NCBI GenBank assembly: GCA_023228995.1
Contig: JALOAD010000002.1
Location: 106,712-170,711, forward strand
Direction: 5' to 3'
DNA from: Candidatus Muiribacterium halophilum
Lineage (GTDB): Bacteria; Muiribacteriota; Muiribacteriia; Muiribacteriales; Muiribacteriaceae
Length of the DNA: 64,000 bases
In this document: positions 26,955-36,918 of the stretch, piece by piece
How positions within the stretch are numbered: position 1 is the first letter of the stretch
Layout: every line of letters starts with the position of its first letter
Program-made: the position numbers and the translations under genes
Notes under the pieces: generated by a model
Told to the model about the DNA's origin: nothing
Databases searched by the model: none
What the model saw: only the letters and a program-made list of their open reading frames with translations

Positions 26955-27775
26955 AAACCTACCACCTCTTTTAGTTTTTCATTAAGTTCTCTTTCTTTTG
27001 AAAGCCAACTTAAAATATCAATCATCTTTTTATACTCTCCTTCATAGAAAAATATTTCTGCAAGATATGAAATAGTATTTGCATTAGGAGTATCGCTGAT
27101 CATTAATTTACCAAACCACATCTTTGCTTCTCTATACATTCCATCGTTAAGATAAAATTTGCCAAGTAGAAAATAAATTTCATTATACTCATCATCATTT
27201 TCTTCCATAAATTCAAGCATTAAAGTACAAGCTTTTCTTGTATAATACTTTCTTAAATTTTCTGTTGCATAACCAAAATAGCAATAATTAAAATAAGAAT
27301 TACATAATGAAATAAGTTTTTTTACATTTTTTTTTGTTTCATATTCTTTAGAGGTTTTTTTAATGTTTTTTAAAAGCAACTCTTCTTTATGGCTTATTGT
27401 TGAAGAAGAAATTATTTGCGATTCTACATTATTACTTCTTCCTAGATTTTTTAAAAAATATAGAGAATGATTTTCTGGAAATAATTTTTCTCTATAAGTA
27501 TAAAAAATAAGATCATTATCAATTTTTATAGTTTGATTAATGTTTTTTATAATTTTTTCTTCAGGAAGATAGAATGTTTCATATTTTAATTCTTTTAATT
27601 TGTCATAATCTTTTTGTAAATAATAAATTAATATCAAAACAAATGGCGAAGAAAATATTATAATACTTCCTGGAAATAAAATAAGTAATAATACTTTTTT
27701 ATTTTTTGAATAAAAAATTCCAATAAATAATGTAAAAACAATTAGAAAAAAATGAATTTTAAGATAATAATTCAT
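26942..27775 (-). CDS. pelE: PelE, inner-membrane TPR protein of Pel synthesis
   Basis: I start it at the ATG at 27775 (MNYYLKIHFF), preceded by GGGTGAAC, giving about 277 residues; a longer frame begins at 27853. Two hydrophobic segments lie near the N-terminus (FLIVFTLFIGIFY and LLILFPGSIIIFSSPFVLILIYYL). The rest is helical with TPR-like repeats, for example FLLGKFYLNDGMYREAKMWFGKL and YLAEIFFYEGEYKKMIDILSWL. PelE joins PelD, PelF and PelG in the inner-membrane complex. Sequence match to characterised PelE is weak, so the call rests on architecture and position. It overlaps pelD by 17 bases. Confidence 0.8.
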   Translation of the reverse strand: MNYYLKIHFFLIVFTLFIGIFYSKNKKVLLLILFPGSIIIFSSPFVLILIYYLQKDYDKLKELKYETFYLPEEKIIKNINQTIKIDNDLIFYTYREKLFPENHSLYFLKNLGRSNNVESQIISSSTISHKEELLLKNIKKTSKEYETKKNVKKLISLCNSYFNYCYFGYATENLRKYYTRKACTLMLEFMEENDDEYNEIYFLLGKFYLNDGMYREAKMWFGKLMISDTPNANTISYLAEIFFYEGEYKKMIDILSWLSKERELNEKLKEVVGFWEL

Positions 27776-29078
27776 TAAGTTCACCCGGACTTGGTATTTC
27801 TGGATTTTTTGTATCATTTGAATATTCCATAAATAATAAATTATAATCTTCACTTGTTAAAAAAATTTCTTCAAGAGCATGTTCAAGCTTAGAATTAAAA
27901 ACAGTTTTAGAAGATGAATCCATAAGATTTAGACATATTCCAATTAAATGATTTTCATCATCTAATATAGCTATAAAGTCTGAAGAAAATAATATATTTC
28001 TTATTTTTAATACAGTTTGATCAAGTAAATCCGCATTATTTATTTTTATAAAAGCAAGTGTAAATATATATCCTGGAAATTTTTGAACATAATTAATATA
28101 AGTAAATACTTTTTCGTAAAAATATTTACCTGTATAAATAAGAAGTTCTTTTGAATAGAAATTATCATTATTAGCTAGAGGAAGAAATTCTTTTTCATAT
28201 ATAACATCAGCAATAAGAGTCAAAACTGTATTTATAAGCGATATATTATAATCATTCATTGCTACAAAAGATATTTTCTTTACAATAAGAATTCCTAAAA
28301 AATTATTTTTTTTGTAAATTATAGGTATAGCCATGATTATTGAATCAGGTTTAAGTGTTTCACCGGGATTTTTTAATATATCTTTTATAGTTATTATAGT
28401 ATGTTTTTCAATACAAAGCTTTATTATAGTACAGTTTTTTACATCCAATTCTTTATTATAATCCATATAATTACCAGAAACTGCTTTTAATATAAACTTT
28501 TCATCTTTCAACAAATAAATCCCAGCATCAAGAATACTATTATGTCTATTAAAAAAATAAAGTGTTTCAGAATAAAGTGCTTCTATTGAAGTTTGTTTTA
28601 ACACCTTATAATCATTTAATATTGTGTTTATCTGAGCGTTTATAATTATCATTTTCCTTGTTATATTTTCATAAGCTTTATTTAATAATATATATTTTTT
28701 ACTTATTTCATTAAGTTTTTCATTAACTTCATTTAAAGCACCTTCTGCTTTCCATTTACTTCGTATATTTTTAGTTGCAATATCTGATGAAAACATTGTC
28801 AATAATATCATTAAAAAAATATTAGAATAATCATGGAAATTTAGTTTTTCACTTAATGAGAATTTTATATATAATATCCAAAATGTTGTTGATACTGTAA
28901 TTACCCATGGAGCAAGTGTTGAACCATATTTAACTCCTATAAGAATTGCCGGAATAAAAAATATAGTAATATAATCTAGTTTAAAACCGTAAAATTCAAA
29001 TAAAACAGTGTTTACTGTAAATATAATAAATACAGTAAGTATATTCCATAATAATTTCTTTCTTATTTCTTTATTCAA
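27759..29078 (-). CDS. pelD: PelD, membrane receptor of Pel synthesis with a degenerate I-site
   Basis: A 439-residue protein. Four hydrophobic helices lie between residues 10 and 100 (LDYITIFFIPAILIGVKYGS is typical), then a coiled linker, a GAF domain (about 165-295) and a degenerate GGDEF domain (about 310-420). In Pseudomonas aeruginosa PelD an RxxD I-site binds c-di-GMP and is needed for Pel production. The equivalent segment here is ILFSSDFIAIL: FSSD at 364-367, with the Asp kept but the Arg replaced by Phe. The start is a TTG with AGGTAGG upstream; no ATG is suitable. It overlaps pelB by eight bases. Confidence 0.88.
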   Translation of the reverse strand: MNKEIRKKLLWNILTVFIIFTVNTVLFEFYGFKLDYITIFFIPAILIGVKYGSTLAPWVITVSTTFWILYIKFSLSEKLNFHDYSNIFLMILLTMFSSDIATKNIRSKWKAEGALNEVNEKLNEISKKYILLNKAYENITRKMIIINAQINTILNDYKVLKQTSIEALYSETLYFFNRHNSILDAGIYLLKDEKFILKAVSGNYMDYNKELDVKNCTIIKLCIEKHTIITIKDILKNPGETLKPDSIIMAIPIIYKKNNFLGILIVKKISFVAMNDYNISLINTVLTLIADVIYEKEFLPLANNDNFYSKELLIYTGKYFYEKVFTYINYVQKFPGYIFTLAFIKINNADLLDQTVLKIRNILFSSDFIAILDDENHLIGICLNLMDSSSKTVFNSKLEHALEEIFLTSEDYNLLFMEYSNDTKNPEIPSPGELNELLS

Positions 29079-31851
29079 AATTCCTACCTGCCTTTATGTA
29101 ATAATTTTTTTCTGATTTGTTATTTATACTTATATTAAACTCAAATATAAAATTATTCCATGAATTTAAAATATAATTAATAAGTCCAGAAAACTCTCCT
29201 GAATTAATATTTTTATAAAATCCAACACTAACAACTTCTTTGTAATTTAAATTATTTGAATAAAACTTAATACCTAAACCTAAAGAAGTTGATTTATCAT
29301 TATAATAACTATCAATTACATTATTTAAAGGAATTTTGTTTATAAATATATCAGAAAATTCACTATAATCAATGTTAGATTTAAATAATGATGAATTAAA
29401 AGAATAAAATAAAGATGATTTATTATTGATTTTATTTTCATTATATAATGAAAATCCTGAGATTTGTCCTAAACTTTTTAAATTTTGAATATATAAAGTG
29501 AAATTCAAAAAAGATTTCTCGTAATTGAAATTTTTGGATATATTTATATAATCATAAGTTAAACTATTTATAAATTGTCTATCTTCTTTAGATAATAAAT
29601 TTAGACCTAAATTAATATCTATATCTTTATATTTTTTTGAAAAAGAAATACCAGGATTTAACTTATTATCTTTATTGTTTTTTAACTCTAAAAACGAGTT
29701 TTTATTAATAATATAATTCAAAACAATCAAATCTCTTTGCATTTTTTGGTATTCAATTGAAGATTTTTGTTTTAAATTCCAAATATTTATGTCAAAACTC
29801 CCAATATTTTCTAAAAACAACATTGTTTTACTAATATATTCGCTTTCTTTTGCATAACTCAAAGAATATTTTTTATTTTTAAGTTCTGAAAGCATATAAT
29901 AATATGAATCTAAATACTGCGGATCTTTCTTTTTTATATATATATGTTTTAAAAACGAATGAGCTTTTTTAATATTTTTACCATTTATAAGCGTTGACAT
30001 TATTTCATACCAATTATTATTTTCTTTTGATAAAATTCCATATTTATAAATATTTATCAAATCTTTTTTATAAAGATAATATAGATAATAATAATAATTT
30101 AAATCATCTTCTAAAATATTATCTTTATAAATATCAACATGGTATTTTAGTTTTTCAATATCGCTCATATATATTGATTCAATAAAAAATAAGATATAAT
30201 CTTTTTTATTTTCTGATTTTTCAAATAATATTATTAAATCTTTATATTGTTTTTTATTATATAAAACATAAAATAAAGCTTGTTCTGAATTAAAATTTCT
30301 TTCAATATAATCAAGAGTTTTATTAAAATTAATATTATCATTATTGTTTTTATAAATATCTAAAGCAGATAAACTTAAATATAAAGATGGATTGTTTATG
30401 AGTTTATATTGTTTTAAAAAACTAATGTTTTCTTTTAGCTCAATATATATATTTGCTTTTTGAATTGCTATATCCTCATTTATTGGATTTTCTTCTTTAT
30501 CGAGTAAATACAAAGCTTTGTCAAAATTCTTAAGATCTATATTTATTAAAGCAGCATTGTAGAATTTTTTAGCTTTTTCAAGATAAAAAGCAGTTTTTTC
30601 CATATTTTCCATTTCAGCATAAAAAGAAGCGATAATTTCATTATCTGTAAATATTTCTTCAGGAAGATAATTTTTTCTAATTTCAGGAATTGTGTAAAAT
30701 ATAGCGATTTTTTGTTCTGTATTTAATTTTAAAAACAAAGAATTAAATTTATCCTCAGATATATTTTTATTTGACAATACAAGAAAATTATAAATATGAG
30801 ATTTATCTTCATGTTCTTTTATATAAATTTCCAGATAATGTAATGCTTTAGCAAAATTGCCCAGTTTTATATTATTAAAATAAATAGCATAAAGAAAATC
30901 TCCTCTTTTTTCTGGAAACATATCAAATAATATTTCAAGCAATTGAATATAAGTTTTTTTATTTATAAAGTTAGAAATAGAAAGACATTTTGAAAGAACT
31001 TCCCAATTTTTAAGTATAATAGGTTTTTTAACTGCAAAATTAAGAGCATCATCAAATTTCCTAGTATAATAAAAAGAAAAAAATACTTTTTCATAATATT
31101 GTGGATATTTTGAAATATTCTTAATACTTAATATATTATTAATATTGTTAATTACAAATGAAAAATTTTTAATTGTAAAATTATAATCAATTAATAACAT
31201 GTTTTTATTATCAATATCTTTAATTTTATATATGTTTTTTTCAAAAAAATCATAATCAGCATAGTAAATATTTTGTTTTAAGTATTGCAATAACTCATTA
31301 TCTGTTAAATTATCATAATTAGATATTTTTTTTAAAGCATTATAATTAATCGTTTCATTATAAACAGAAACATTGTAAATATCTTTTAAAAGGTTTAAAT
31401 CATCAGTTTTTTCTATTATTTCAAGAATAGTATTTGTTTCATTAGTATATGTTTCACCCCATAGTATAGATAAATAAAGAGGTTTTGCATAAACACCACT
31501 ATATTTTAATAGTTTTTTATAGATTTTTTTTGCATTATTAAATTCTCTTTTATAAATAAAATATTCAGCACATAAAGAATTTAACTCAATATTATCAGGA
31601 TTTTTATATAATGCTTTTTTTAAATATAAATAGGAAGTATTATAATAAACTGGATTTTGTGTGGAAAAATACAAATTTTTATAGTTTTCAGCAAGTTTTG
31701 TATAAAAAACAGGATAAGTAAAAGCTAATTCTTCCATAACCTCAATATCTTTATATGTTTTATCATTAGATATGACAGAAGGAATAAAGCTGTGAACTGC
31801 CAGTAAAACAATTAAAAAACTAAACCAAACTACAATATTAGAATATTTCAT
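29071..31851 (-). CDS. pelB: PelB-like TPR and beta-barrel outer-membrane exporter
   Basis: A 926-residue protein with an N-terminal hydrophobic anchor or signal (VVWFSFLIVLLAVHSF) and a long TPR-like helical solenoid (about residues 40-700; for example YLKKALYKNPDNIELNSLCAEYF). A C-terminal beta-barrel of about 190 residues begins near ISFSKKYKDIDINLGLN and ends NYYIKAGRNFE. PelB has this layout: the solenoid spans the periplasm and the barrel exports Pel. Sequence identity to known PelB looks low, so the name rests on layout and operon position. The ATG follows TGGAGA and overlaps pelA by 14 bases. Confidence 0.82.
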   Translation of the reverse strand: MKYSNIVVWFSFLIVLLAVHSFIPSVISNDKTYKDIEVMEELAFTYPVFYTKLAENYKNLYFSTQNPVYYNTSYLYLKKALYKNPDNIELNSLCAEYFIYKREFNNAKKIYKKLLKYSGVYAKPLYLSILWGETYTNETNTILEIIEKTDDLNLLKDIYNVSVYNETINYNALKKISNYDNLTDNELLQYLKQNIYYADYDFFEKNIYKIKDIDNKNMLLIDYNFTIKNFSFVINNINNILSIKNISKYPQYYEKVFFSFYYTRKFDDALNFAVKKPIILKNWEVLSKCLSISNFINKKTYIQLLEILFDMFPEKRGDFLYAIYFNNIKLGNFAKALHYLEIYIKEHEDKSHIYNFLVLSNKNISEDKFNSLFLKLNTEQKIAIFYTIPEIRKNYLPEEIFTDNEIIASFYAEMENMEKTAFYLEKAKKFYNAALINIDLKNFDKALYLLDKEENPINEDIAIQKANIYIELKENISFLKQYKLINNPSLYLSLSALDIYKNNNDNINFNKTLDYIERNFNSEQALFYVLYNKKQYKDLIILFEKSENKKDYILFFIESIYMSDIEKLKYHVDIYKDNILEDDLNYYYYLYYLYKKDLINIYKYGILSKENNNWYEIMSTLINGKNIKKAHSFLKHIYIKKKDPQYLDSYYYMLSELKNKKYSLSYAKESEYISKTMLFLENIGSFDINIWNLKQKSSIEYQKMQRDLIVLNYIINKNSFLELKNNKDNKLNPGISFSKKYKDIDINLGLNLLSKEDRQFINSLTYDYINISKNFNYEKSFLNFTLYIQNLKSLGQISGFSLYNENKINNKSSLFYSFNSSLFKSNIDYSEFSDIFINKIPLNNVIDSYYNDKSTSLGLGIKFYSNNLNYKEVVSVGFYKNINSGEFSGLINYILNSWNNFIFEFNISINNKSEKNYYIKAGRNFE

Positions 31852-34477
31852 ATTCTCCAGATTTTATTTTTTTAAGATTTCCAATCAAAATGTTATTTTC
31901 ATAAACTTTATATTTTTCAACTAGATGATTTTCAACTATGCCTAAATCAATGTTAAAAATAGCTTTTATAGGTATATGCGAATATTTTTTAGGAGTTTTT
32001 AAAAAAATTGTTTTTTCATTTTCATTTATATTGATATTATCAATAATTTTGTTACATTCTTTAAGTATTACATTATAAATATGTTTTTTTTCATTAAAAA
32101 CCAATACAGTTTTTTCAGAATTTCCAGTAAAAATATACTCAGTATTATTAATAATATTTTTACCAATTATATTTTGTGATTTTATAAAATCTATTTTTTT
32201 ATCAGTAAAATTTTTAAATGATCGTACTTTTGAATTTGTAATAATAAATGTATTTTTATCTTTTTTTTCAATTTCAGTATTAAAATATGAATTTATTATA
32301 TCAAGATAATCAGAAGTAAAAATAAAACATAAATTCATTTTATTAAGTTCTTCAATTATAGTTTGCAGAGCTTTAAGACCTGGTATTTTTTCAACAACAT
32401 AAAAATGAAAATAAAGATCAACTGGTTTTAATAAAAAAGGACTTCCTGTGTTTTTATAAGTTTCAATAACATTTTTGAAATTATAAAAATTTTCTTCCCA
32501 ACCATTTGTAAAAATAAATTCATTTTGAGATTGAGCATAAATTTGTTTATATTTTCCGACTTGAGAATATGATGGTTTTAAATATGAATAAGAATTATGT
32601 TCAGTATCAAATATAGGATCTCCTCCATTAATAGTATAAATATTATTTTTATAAGCTATATCCAAAAAATATTCAGTAGGAAGACAATCACCAGTCAAAA
32701 AATAATTATATACAGTTTTATCAGAAATTTGTTTAAGAGTATTAATAGAACCTAATATTTCTTTTTCAAAATCAATTTTATCATAACCTTCTATATCAAT
32801 ATTATGTCCATGTTCTTTATTTGACCTTCCTTCAAGCATAAAAAACGGATGTGAATACGAATGAGATGCAATTTCAATATTAGAGTCTGAAAGATTTTTA
32901 ATATAATCTATAAAAAATTCTGCTTTTTTTTCAGTCTTTTTTTCAAGAAAACCAGTAATTATTGAATAAGAAAAATTAATCAAAGGATTTTTTAAAGTGA
33001 TTTCTTCATGCATTATCTCAAGACATGATTTTTGCGGATAAATAAGACAATCTGAATTAAAACCATCAGCGTCTAAATGAGAAAATCCAATTCTTTTTCC
33101 GCTAATTGAAGAAATATCAAGAGCAGGAAAATCAGGTTTTAGAAAATCTTCAAACAAAAGAAATGGATTAATATTCCATAAAAAATCATCTTCTCCAATT
33201 TGAGTAATCGGTTCAAAAAGCATAATTAATCTATCTTCTGACATATATCCCAAACTCCCTTCACTAGTAGATACAATATCTTTATAAGGATGTTCTTTTA
33301 TAGCTCCAGAAACAAAATAATTATCATTTGAAAACTCAAAACCTATATATTCAGATTTTTTAGTTATATTTAATTCTTTATCAATTAAAAAATTATGATA
33401 TTTAATATTTTTAAGAATATTCTCATCTAAAATATTTTCATTTAAATCGCCAATATAAATAATTTTTTTATTATTAAATCTTTTCAAAATATTGTAAACA
33501 AATTTGCTATTATAAATTTCATCGCCTTTATTCCATATAATTAAACCACTATATTTTGTTATATCATCAGGTAATGTATTATCGTTTACATTTAAATAAT
33601 CTAAAACATAACCAAAATACTCAAAATATATTTGTAAATATTTGTTAACATCATTAAACCAAGCGTTTTTTTGATTATTAAGAACAAGAAATCTATTTTT
33701 AATTTTATTATTTAATATCCATGTATGTTCAAGAGATATATCTGAAAAATAAGGTTTAATATCTAAAAAACTGTATTTTGTATAATCAATATCAATAGGA
33801 TTTTTTAAAGTTTTAGTTTCAAAATATTCAATCAAAAAAATATTAATTAAAGAGTGATTTTTTTTAATATTATTAATAATATTGAGAGTTTGTTTTTCTT
33901 CTGGGTTTTTAATTATTTTTTTATTTTTAAAATCATATAGATTATAAAGATTTTCAATTAATATACCATTTATATAAGGAGCAAAATTATCAATACCTTC
34001 AAATCCTCTATTAATAATTATTAGTTTTTTTGGAAATTCTTTTTTTATTTTTTCTAATACTATTTTAATATTATCAATAGAACGAGTAAATGGATGTTTT
34101 TCAAAAAAGTAATATGAATCAATATTATCAAGAAAAATACCATCAGAATTTTCAAGTTTTTCTTTAATATTTTTTATATGATATTCAATAAGTTTTTCTT
34201 TAGAATTATCAATTACAAAACTATTCCATGATTCATTTATAACTTTTTCAGTTATTCCATGAATTTCATTAATGCTTTCACCGATTGAATAATAGCTTAA
34301 CCATTTTTTATTTCGATTTTTTGGAATTAGATTTTCTTCTGTAATTATAATATCAAAAAAATCCTCATCTGATAAAGATACAGATGAGTAATTAACTAAA
34401 AATTTTTTTACATCCTCAGCTTGTATATGAATATTTATTATATATACTAAAAATGCTAAAAAGAATAGTTTCTTCAT
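31838..34477 (-). CDS. pelA: PelA, Pel glycoside hydrolase and deacetylase
   Basis: An 879-residue exported protein with a signal peptide (LFFLAFLVYIINIHIQA). The N-terminal GH166-like TIM barrel (about residues 25-260) carries YSIGES, SDGIFLDNID and INGILIENLY, the last probably including the catalytic Glu. The deacetylase domain carries SHLDADGF (about 466-473), matching the catalytic Asp motif, and IASHSYSHPFF (about 536-546), matching the metal-binding His pair. PelA partially deacetylates Pel and can trim it. I chose ATG 34477; a TTG at 34513 gives a poor N-terminus. There is no SD, and a promoter places the transcript start at the ATG. Confidence 0.9.
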   Translation of the reverse strand: MKKLFFLAFLVYIINIHIQAEDVKKFLVNYSSVSLSDEDFFDIIITEENLIPKNRNKKWLSYYSIGESINEIHGITEKVINESWNSFVIDNSKEKLIEYHIKNIKEKLENSDGIFLDNIDSYYFFEKHPFTRSIDNIKIVLEKIKKEFPKKLIIINRGFEGIDNFAPYINGILIENLYNLYDFKNKKIIKNPEEKQTLNIINNIKKNHSLINIFLIEYFETKTLKNPIDIDYTKYSFLDIKPYFSDISLEHTWILNNKIKNRFLVLNNQKNAWFNDVNKYLQIYFEYFGYVLDYLNVNDNTLPDDITKYSGLIIWNKGDEIYNSKFVYNILKRFNNKKIIYIGDLNENILDENILKNIKYHNFLIDKELNITKKSEYIGFEFSNDNYFVSGAIKEHPYKDIVSTSEGSLGYMSEDRLIMLFEPITQIGEDDFLWNINPFLLFEDFLKPDFPALDISSISGKRIGFSHLDADGFNSDCLIYPQKSCLEIMHEEITLKNPLINFSYSIITGFLEKKTEKKAEFFIDYIKNLSDSNIEIASHSYSHPFFMLEGRSNKEHGHNIDIEGYDKIDFEKEILGSINTLKQISDKTVYNYFLTGDCLPTEYFLDIAYKNNIYTINGGDPIFDTEHNSYSYLKPSYSQVGKYKQIYAQSQNEFIFTNGWEENFYNFKNVIETYKNTGSPFLLKPVDLYFHFYVVEKIPGLKALQTIIEELNKMNLCFIFTSDYLDIINSYFNTEIEKKDKNTFIITNSKVRSFKNFTDKKIDFIKSQNIIGKNIINNTEYIFTGNSEKTVLVFNEKKHIYNVILKECNKIIDNININENEKTIFLKTPKKYSHIPIKAIFNIDLGIVENHLVEKYKVYENNILIGNLKKIKSGEYEIF

Positions 34478-34483
34478 ATTATC

Positions 34484-34513
34484 AAGATAATATATTTTTT
34501 GTAAAAATGTCAA
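34484..34513 (-). promoter_or_regulatory. Possible internal promoter in front of pelA
   Basis: Minus strand TTGACA (34513-34508), 18 bases, TATCTT (34489-34484; 4/6), six bases before the pelA ATG. It would give pelA a leaderless mRNA separate from the cyclase transcript. Confidence 0.4.
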
Positions 34514-34517
34514 TAAA

Positions 34518-36422
34518 TTATTTTAACAGATTTTTTATAGAATCTCTTATTACAATTAGCTCAGGAAGATATTGTGATTTAAAGAATTCTTTTGTATCAT
34601 AAGTATAAAAATCGATTTTATTCTGAATTATTTTGATGCTTTTCTTTAATATTTCTTTGTTTTCATCATTTAAATTGTTTTTGAAAAACTCAACACCTTT
34701 TTCAAGCAAAAAATTATAAGGTCTAAGATCAGATATATTTTCTTCATGAGTTAAATTACTAGTATGAAATTGTTTTTTTGTACTGTTAGTCATTTTTATA
34801 TCGTCTTTTATTTCTGTAATTATTCTATAACAATAATATCTTTGGCTTATATTTGATGAAAACATATTTTCTAAAGCCATTTCAACACTTTTTTCAGGAA
34901 AAGCTGAAATTAAAACATCTAATGTATTATTAGATATTTCAGAATAAAAATTAAAAACATAAATTGATTTAATATTAAAAATATTCTGAGTTCTTAAATT
35001 TTCCCAATCATTATTTGAAGAAAGTTTTTTAAAAAAATTAATTGTTTCTTGCATATCATTAGCATTTGAAGGAGTAAAATATAATAAATTTTTAAAATGA
35101 TAAAGCACTATTAATTTGTTTGACATTCCATGATTTCTAAGTTTAATAAACTGTTTTTTTCTTAATTCATTATCATTTGAAAAATCAAATTCAGTTATTC
35201 TATTCAGAGTTTTATCCTCTTTTTTTTGAATATTACTTATAGTTTCAATTTTGTCCGAATAATCAGTGTGTTTTTCTGGAATTTTATTTTCGTCTATTTT
35301 AATATTTTCTTTTATTTTTTTAAATTCAAATCCATTCACAGTTTTAAGTAATGTTATTATATCATCATCATTTGGATAATTCTGATAAAGAATATTTGAT
35401 AATCTTTCGATTTCATCTTTATTATTGATTTTCATATTCATTTTAAGAAGTTCTTTATTTAGAGTTTTTTTGTAATTTCTACCGGCAAACCAAGCATAAT
35501 CATTTTCTGCTTGAGAAATCAAATCTTCTGCTCTTTTATATTCTCTTGTATTTATTAGAATATTGAATTTCTTTTCAAAAAAAGCTCTATTAGCTTCTAT
35601 TGTATATTTACTATAAGGATATTCAAAATTTATCTTTTTAACAAGAATAGAAGCATTTTCTATATTATTTTTACTCAAATTTATATTAATATTTTTTAGA
35701 ATTCTAAAATCAGTTTCTCTATTGAAATATAAATAGCCTGAAATAACAATTCCTAAAAAGACTAATAAAATAAAAATCTGATAAAAGTTTCTTGAAAAAA
35801 AATTTGGTTGTTTATAATTGTTATTAACAGGTTTTAATGCTGGTTTCTTTTTAAGATATCCTTCATAATCAATCTTTACAGAGTTTATAAGATTAATAAA
35901 ATCGATTTTGTCATAATTAAGATTATATCTATATAATCTAATTTCTTCTTCAATACCTTTAAGTTCTTTTTTACCAAGATCTTCAAAAGAAAATCCATTT
36001 GAATTGCCAAGATCAGCATGAACAGTTTCAGATAAATAAACAGAATCTTCTTCAGATATTGATTCGATTCTTGAAGCTATATTTACAGTTGTACCAAAAA
36101 CATCATTTTTTCTAAATTCAACCGGACCAGTATTTAAACCAATTCTAATATTAAATTTTTCTTTTTCTAAAGCATGAACATTATGTTTTTTTACTCCGTC
36201 TTGCATGAATATCCCGCATAAAAGAGCATTATAAGAAGATCTAAAAGTAACAAGAAGTGAATCTCCTATAGTTTTAATAATCCTACCATTAAAATGATGT
36301 ACTATAGGAATTAGTAATTCTTCATGATTTTTCAAAAATACATTTAATTCAGTTCTTGTCATATTAGAGGATTTTGCAGTAAAATCCTTTATATCAGTAA
36401 ACATTACCGTATATTTATTCAT
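34518..36422 (-). CDS. Class III adenylate cyclase with a membrane anchor and long C-terminal domain
   Basis: A 634-residue protein. The N-terminal cyclase domain (residues 1-170) has all catalytic residues: metal Asp in FTDIKDFT (Asp10) and GDSLL (Asp54), and transition-state Asn114 and Arg118 in VNIASRIES. Lys50 and Asp107 match the adenine-selecting pair of adenylate cyclases, at the same spacing. A hydrophobic helix (about 213-233) follows, then some 400 residues of charged, helical sequence, probably periplasmic and possibly TPR-like. Cyclase before a single helix is an unusual order. It lies 40 bases upstream of pelA on the same strand, so cAMP signalling may control Pel. Confidence 0.9.
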   Translation of the reverse strand: MNKYTVMFTDIKDFTAKSSNMTRTELNVFLKNHEELLIPIVHHFNGRIIKTIGDSLLVTFRSSYNALLCGIFMQDGVKKHNVHALEKEKFNIRIGLNTGPVEFRKNDVFGTTVNIASRIESISEEDSVYLSETVHADLGNSNGFSFEDLGKKELKGIEEEIRLYRYNLNYDKIDFINLINSVKIDYEGYLKKKPALKPVNNNYKQPNFFSRNFYQIFILLVFLGIVISGYLYFNRETDFRILKNININLSKNNIENASILVKKINFEYPYSKYTIEANRAFFEKKFNILINTREYKRAEDLISQAENDYAWFAGRNYKKTLNKELLKMNMKINNKDEIERLSNILYQNYPNDDDIITLLKTVNGFEFKKIKENIKIDENKIPEKHTDYSDKIETISNIQKKEDKTLNRITEFDFSNDNELRKKQFIKLRNHGMSNKLIVLYHFKNLLYFTPSNANDMQETINFFKKLSSNNDWENLRTQNIFNIKSIYVFNFYSEISNNTLDVLISAFPEKSVEMALENMFSSNISQRYYCYRIITEIKDDIKMTNSTKKQFHTSNLTHEENISDLRPYNFLLEKGVEFFKNNLNDENKEILKKSIKIIQNKIDFYTYDTKEFFKSQYLPELIVIRDSIKNLLK

Positions 36423-36446
36423 TAAATAACCATTCGTTTTTCTTTT

Positions 36447-36455
36447 ACTATATCA
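36447..36455 (-). promoter_or_regulatory. Possible promoter of the cyclase-pel operon
   Basis: Minus strand TGATATAGT, an extended -10 about 25 bases before the cyclase ATG, within the 105-base gap after the STAS gene. No -35 or SD recognised. Confidence 0.35.
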
Positions 36456-36527
36456 CTTTTATAAAAAAAATTCCAGAAAAAATAATATTGATTAATTTTA
36501 ATTAACTTTTTATGGTTTTTATATAGT

Positions 36528-36893
36528 TTATCTGTTTTCACGAAGAGTGTTGTATATTTTTTCGCTTTGATTAAAATCATACATTTTAATATGTTCATCA
36601 ATGTGTATAAGAGTAAAAATTGTTTTTAATTCATTAGAAACATTTAGAAAAATAAATTCTTTTTTTAATCTTTTAATTTCTTTAAAAACAGCAATATAAG
36701 CACCTATCATGTTTGAGTTAACATATTCTGTGTAAATAAAATCAAGTCCTATTGTTTTATAAGAAATATAGTCATCAGGAAGTGATTTTCTAATATTCCA
36801 TAGATAATCATCAATTGAATTATCTTCAGTATGTTCAAGTGTTAATATTAGAGTATCATTATAAATTTTAAATTTGTGTTTTTCAGCTTCCAT
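36528..36893 (-). CDS. STAS-domain protein
   Basis: A 121-residue protein, starting at ATG 36893 (GCGGGG upstream) rather than the TTG at 36905. The C-terminal 90 residues form a STAS fold: LDFIYTEYVNSNMIGAYIAVFKEIKRLKKEFIFLN, then ELKTIFTLIHIDEHIKMY. In anti-anti-sigma factors a Ser in a DSSG-like loop is phosphorylated; here the loop reads VNSNMIG, with a Ser in place. It is 25 bases after the hybrid kinase gene and 105 before the cyclase, so it may relay the kinase signal towards the Pel cluster. That role is inferred. Confidence 0.75.
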   Translation of the reverse strand: MEAEKHKFKIYNDTLILTLEHTEDNSIDDYLWNIRKSLPDDYISYKTIGLDFIYTEYVNSNMIGAYIAVFKEIKRLKKEFIFLNVSNELKTIFTLIHIDEHIKMYDFNQSEKIYNTLRENR

Positions 36894-36918
36894 AAAACCC
36901 CGCAATTTATATATATTA

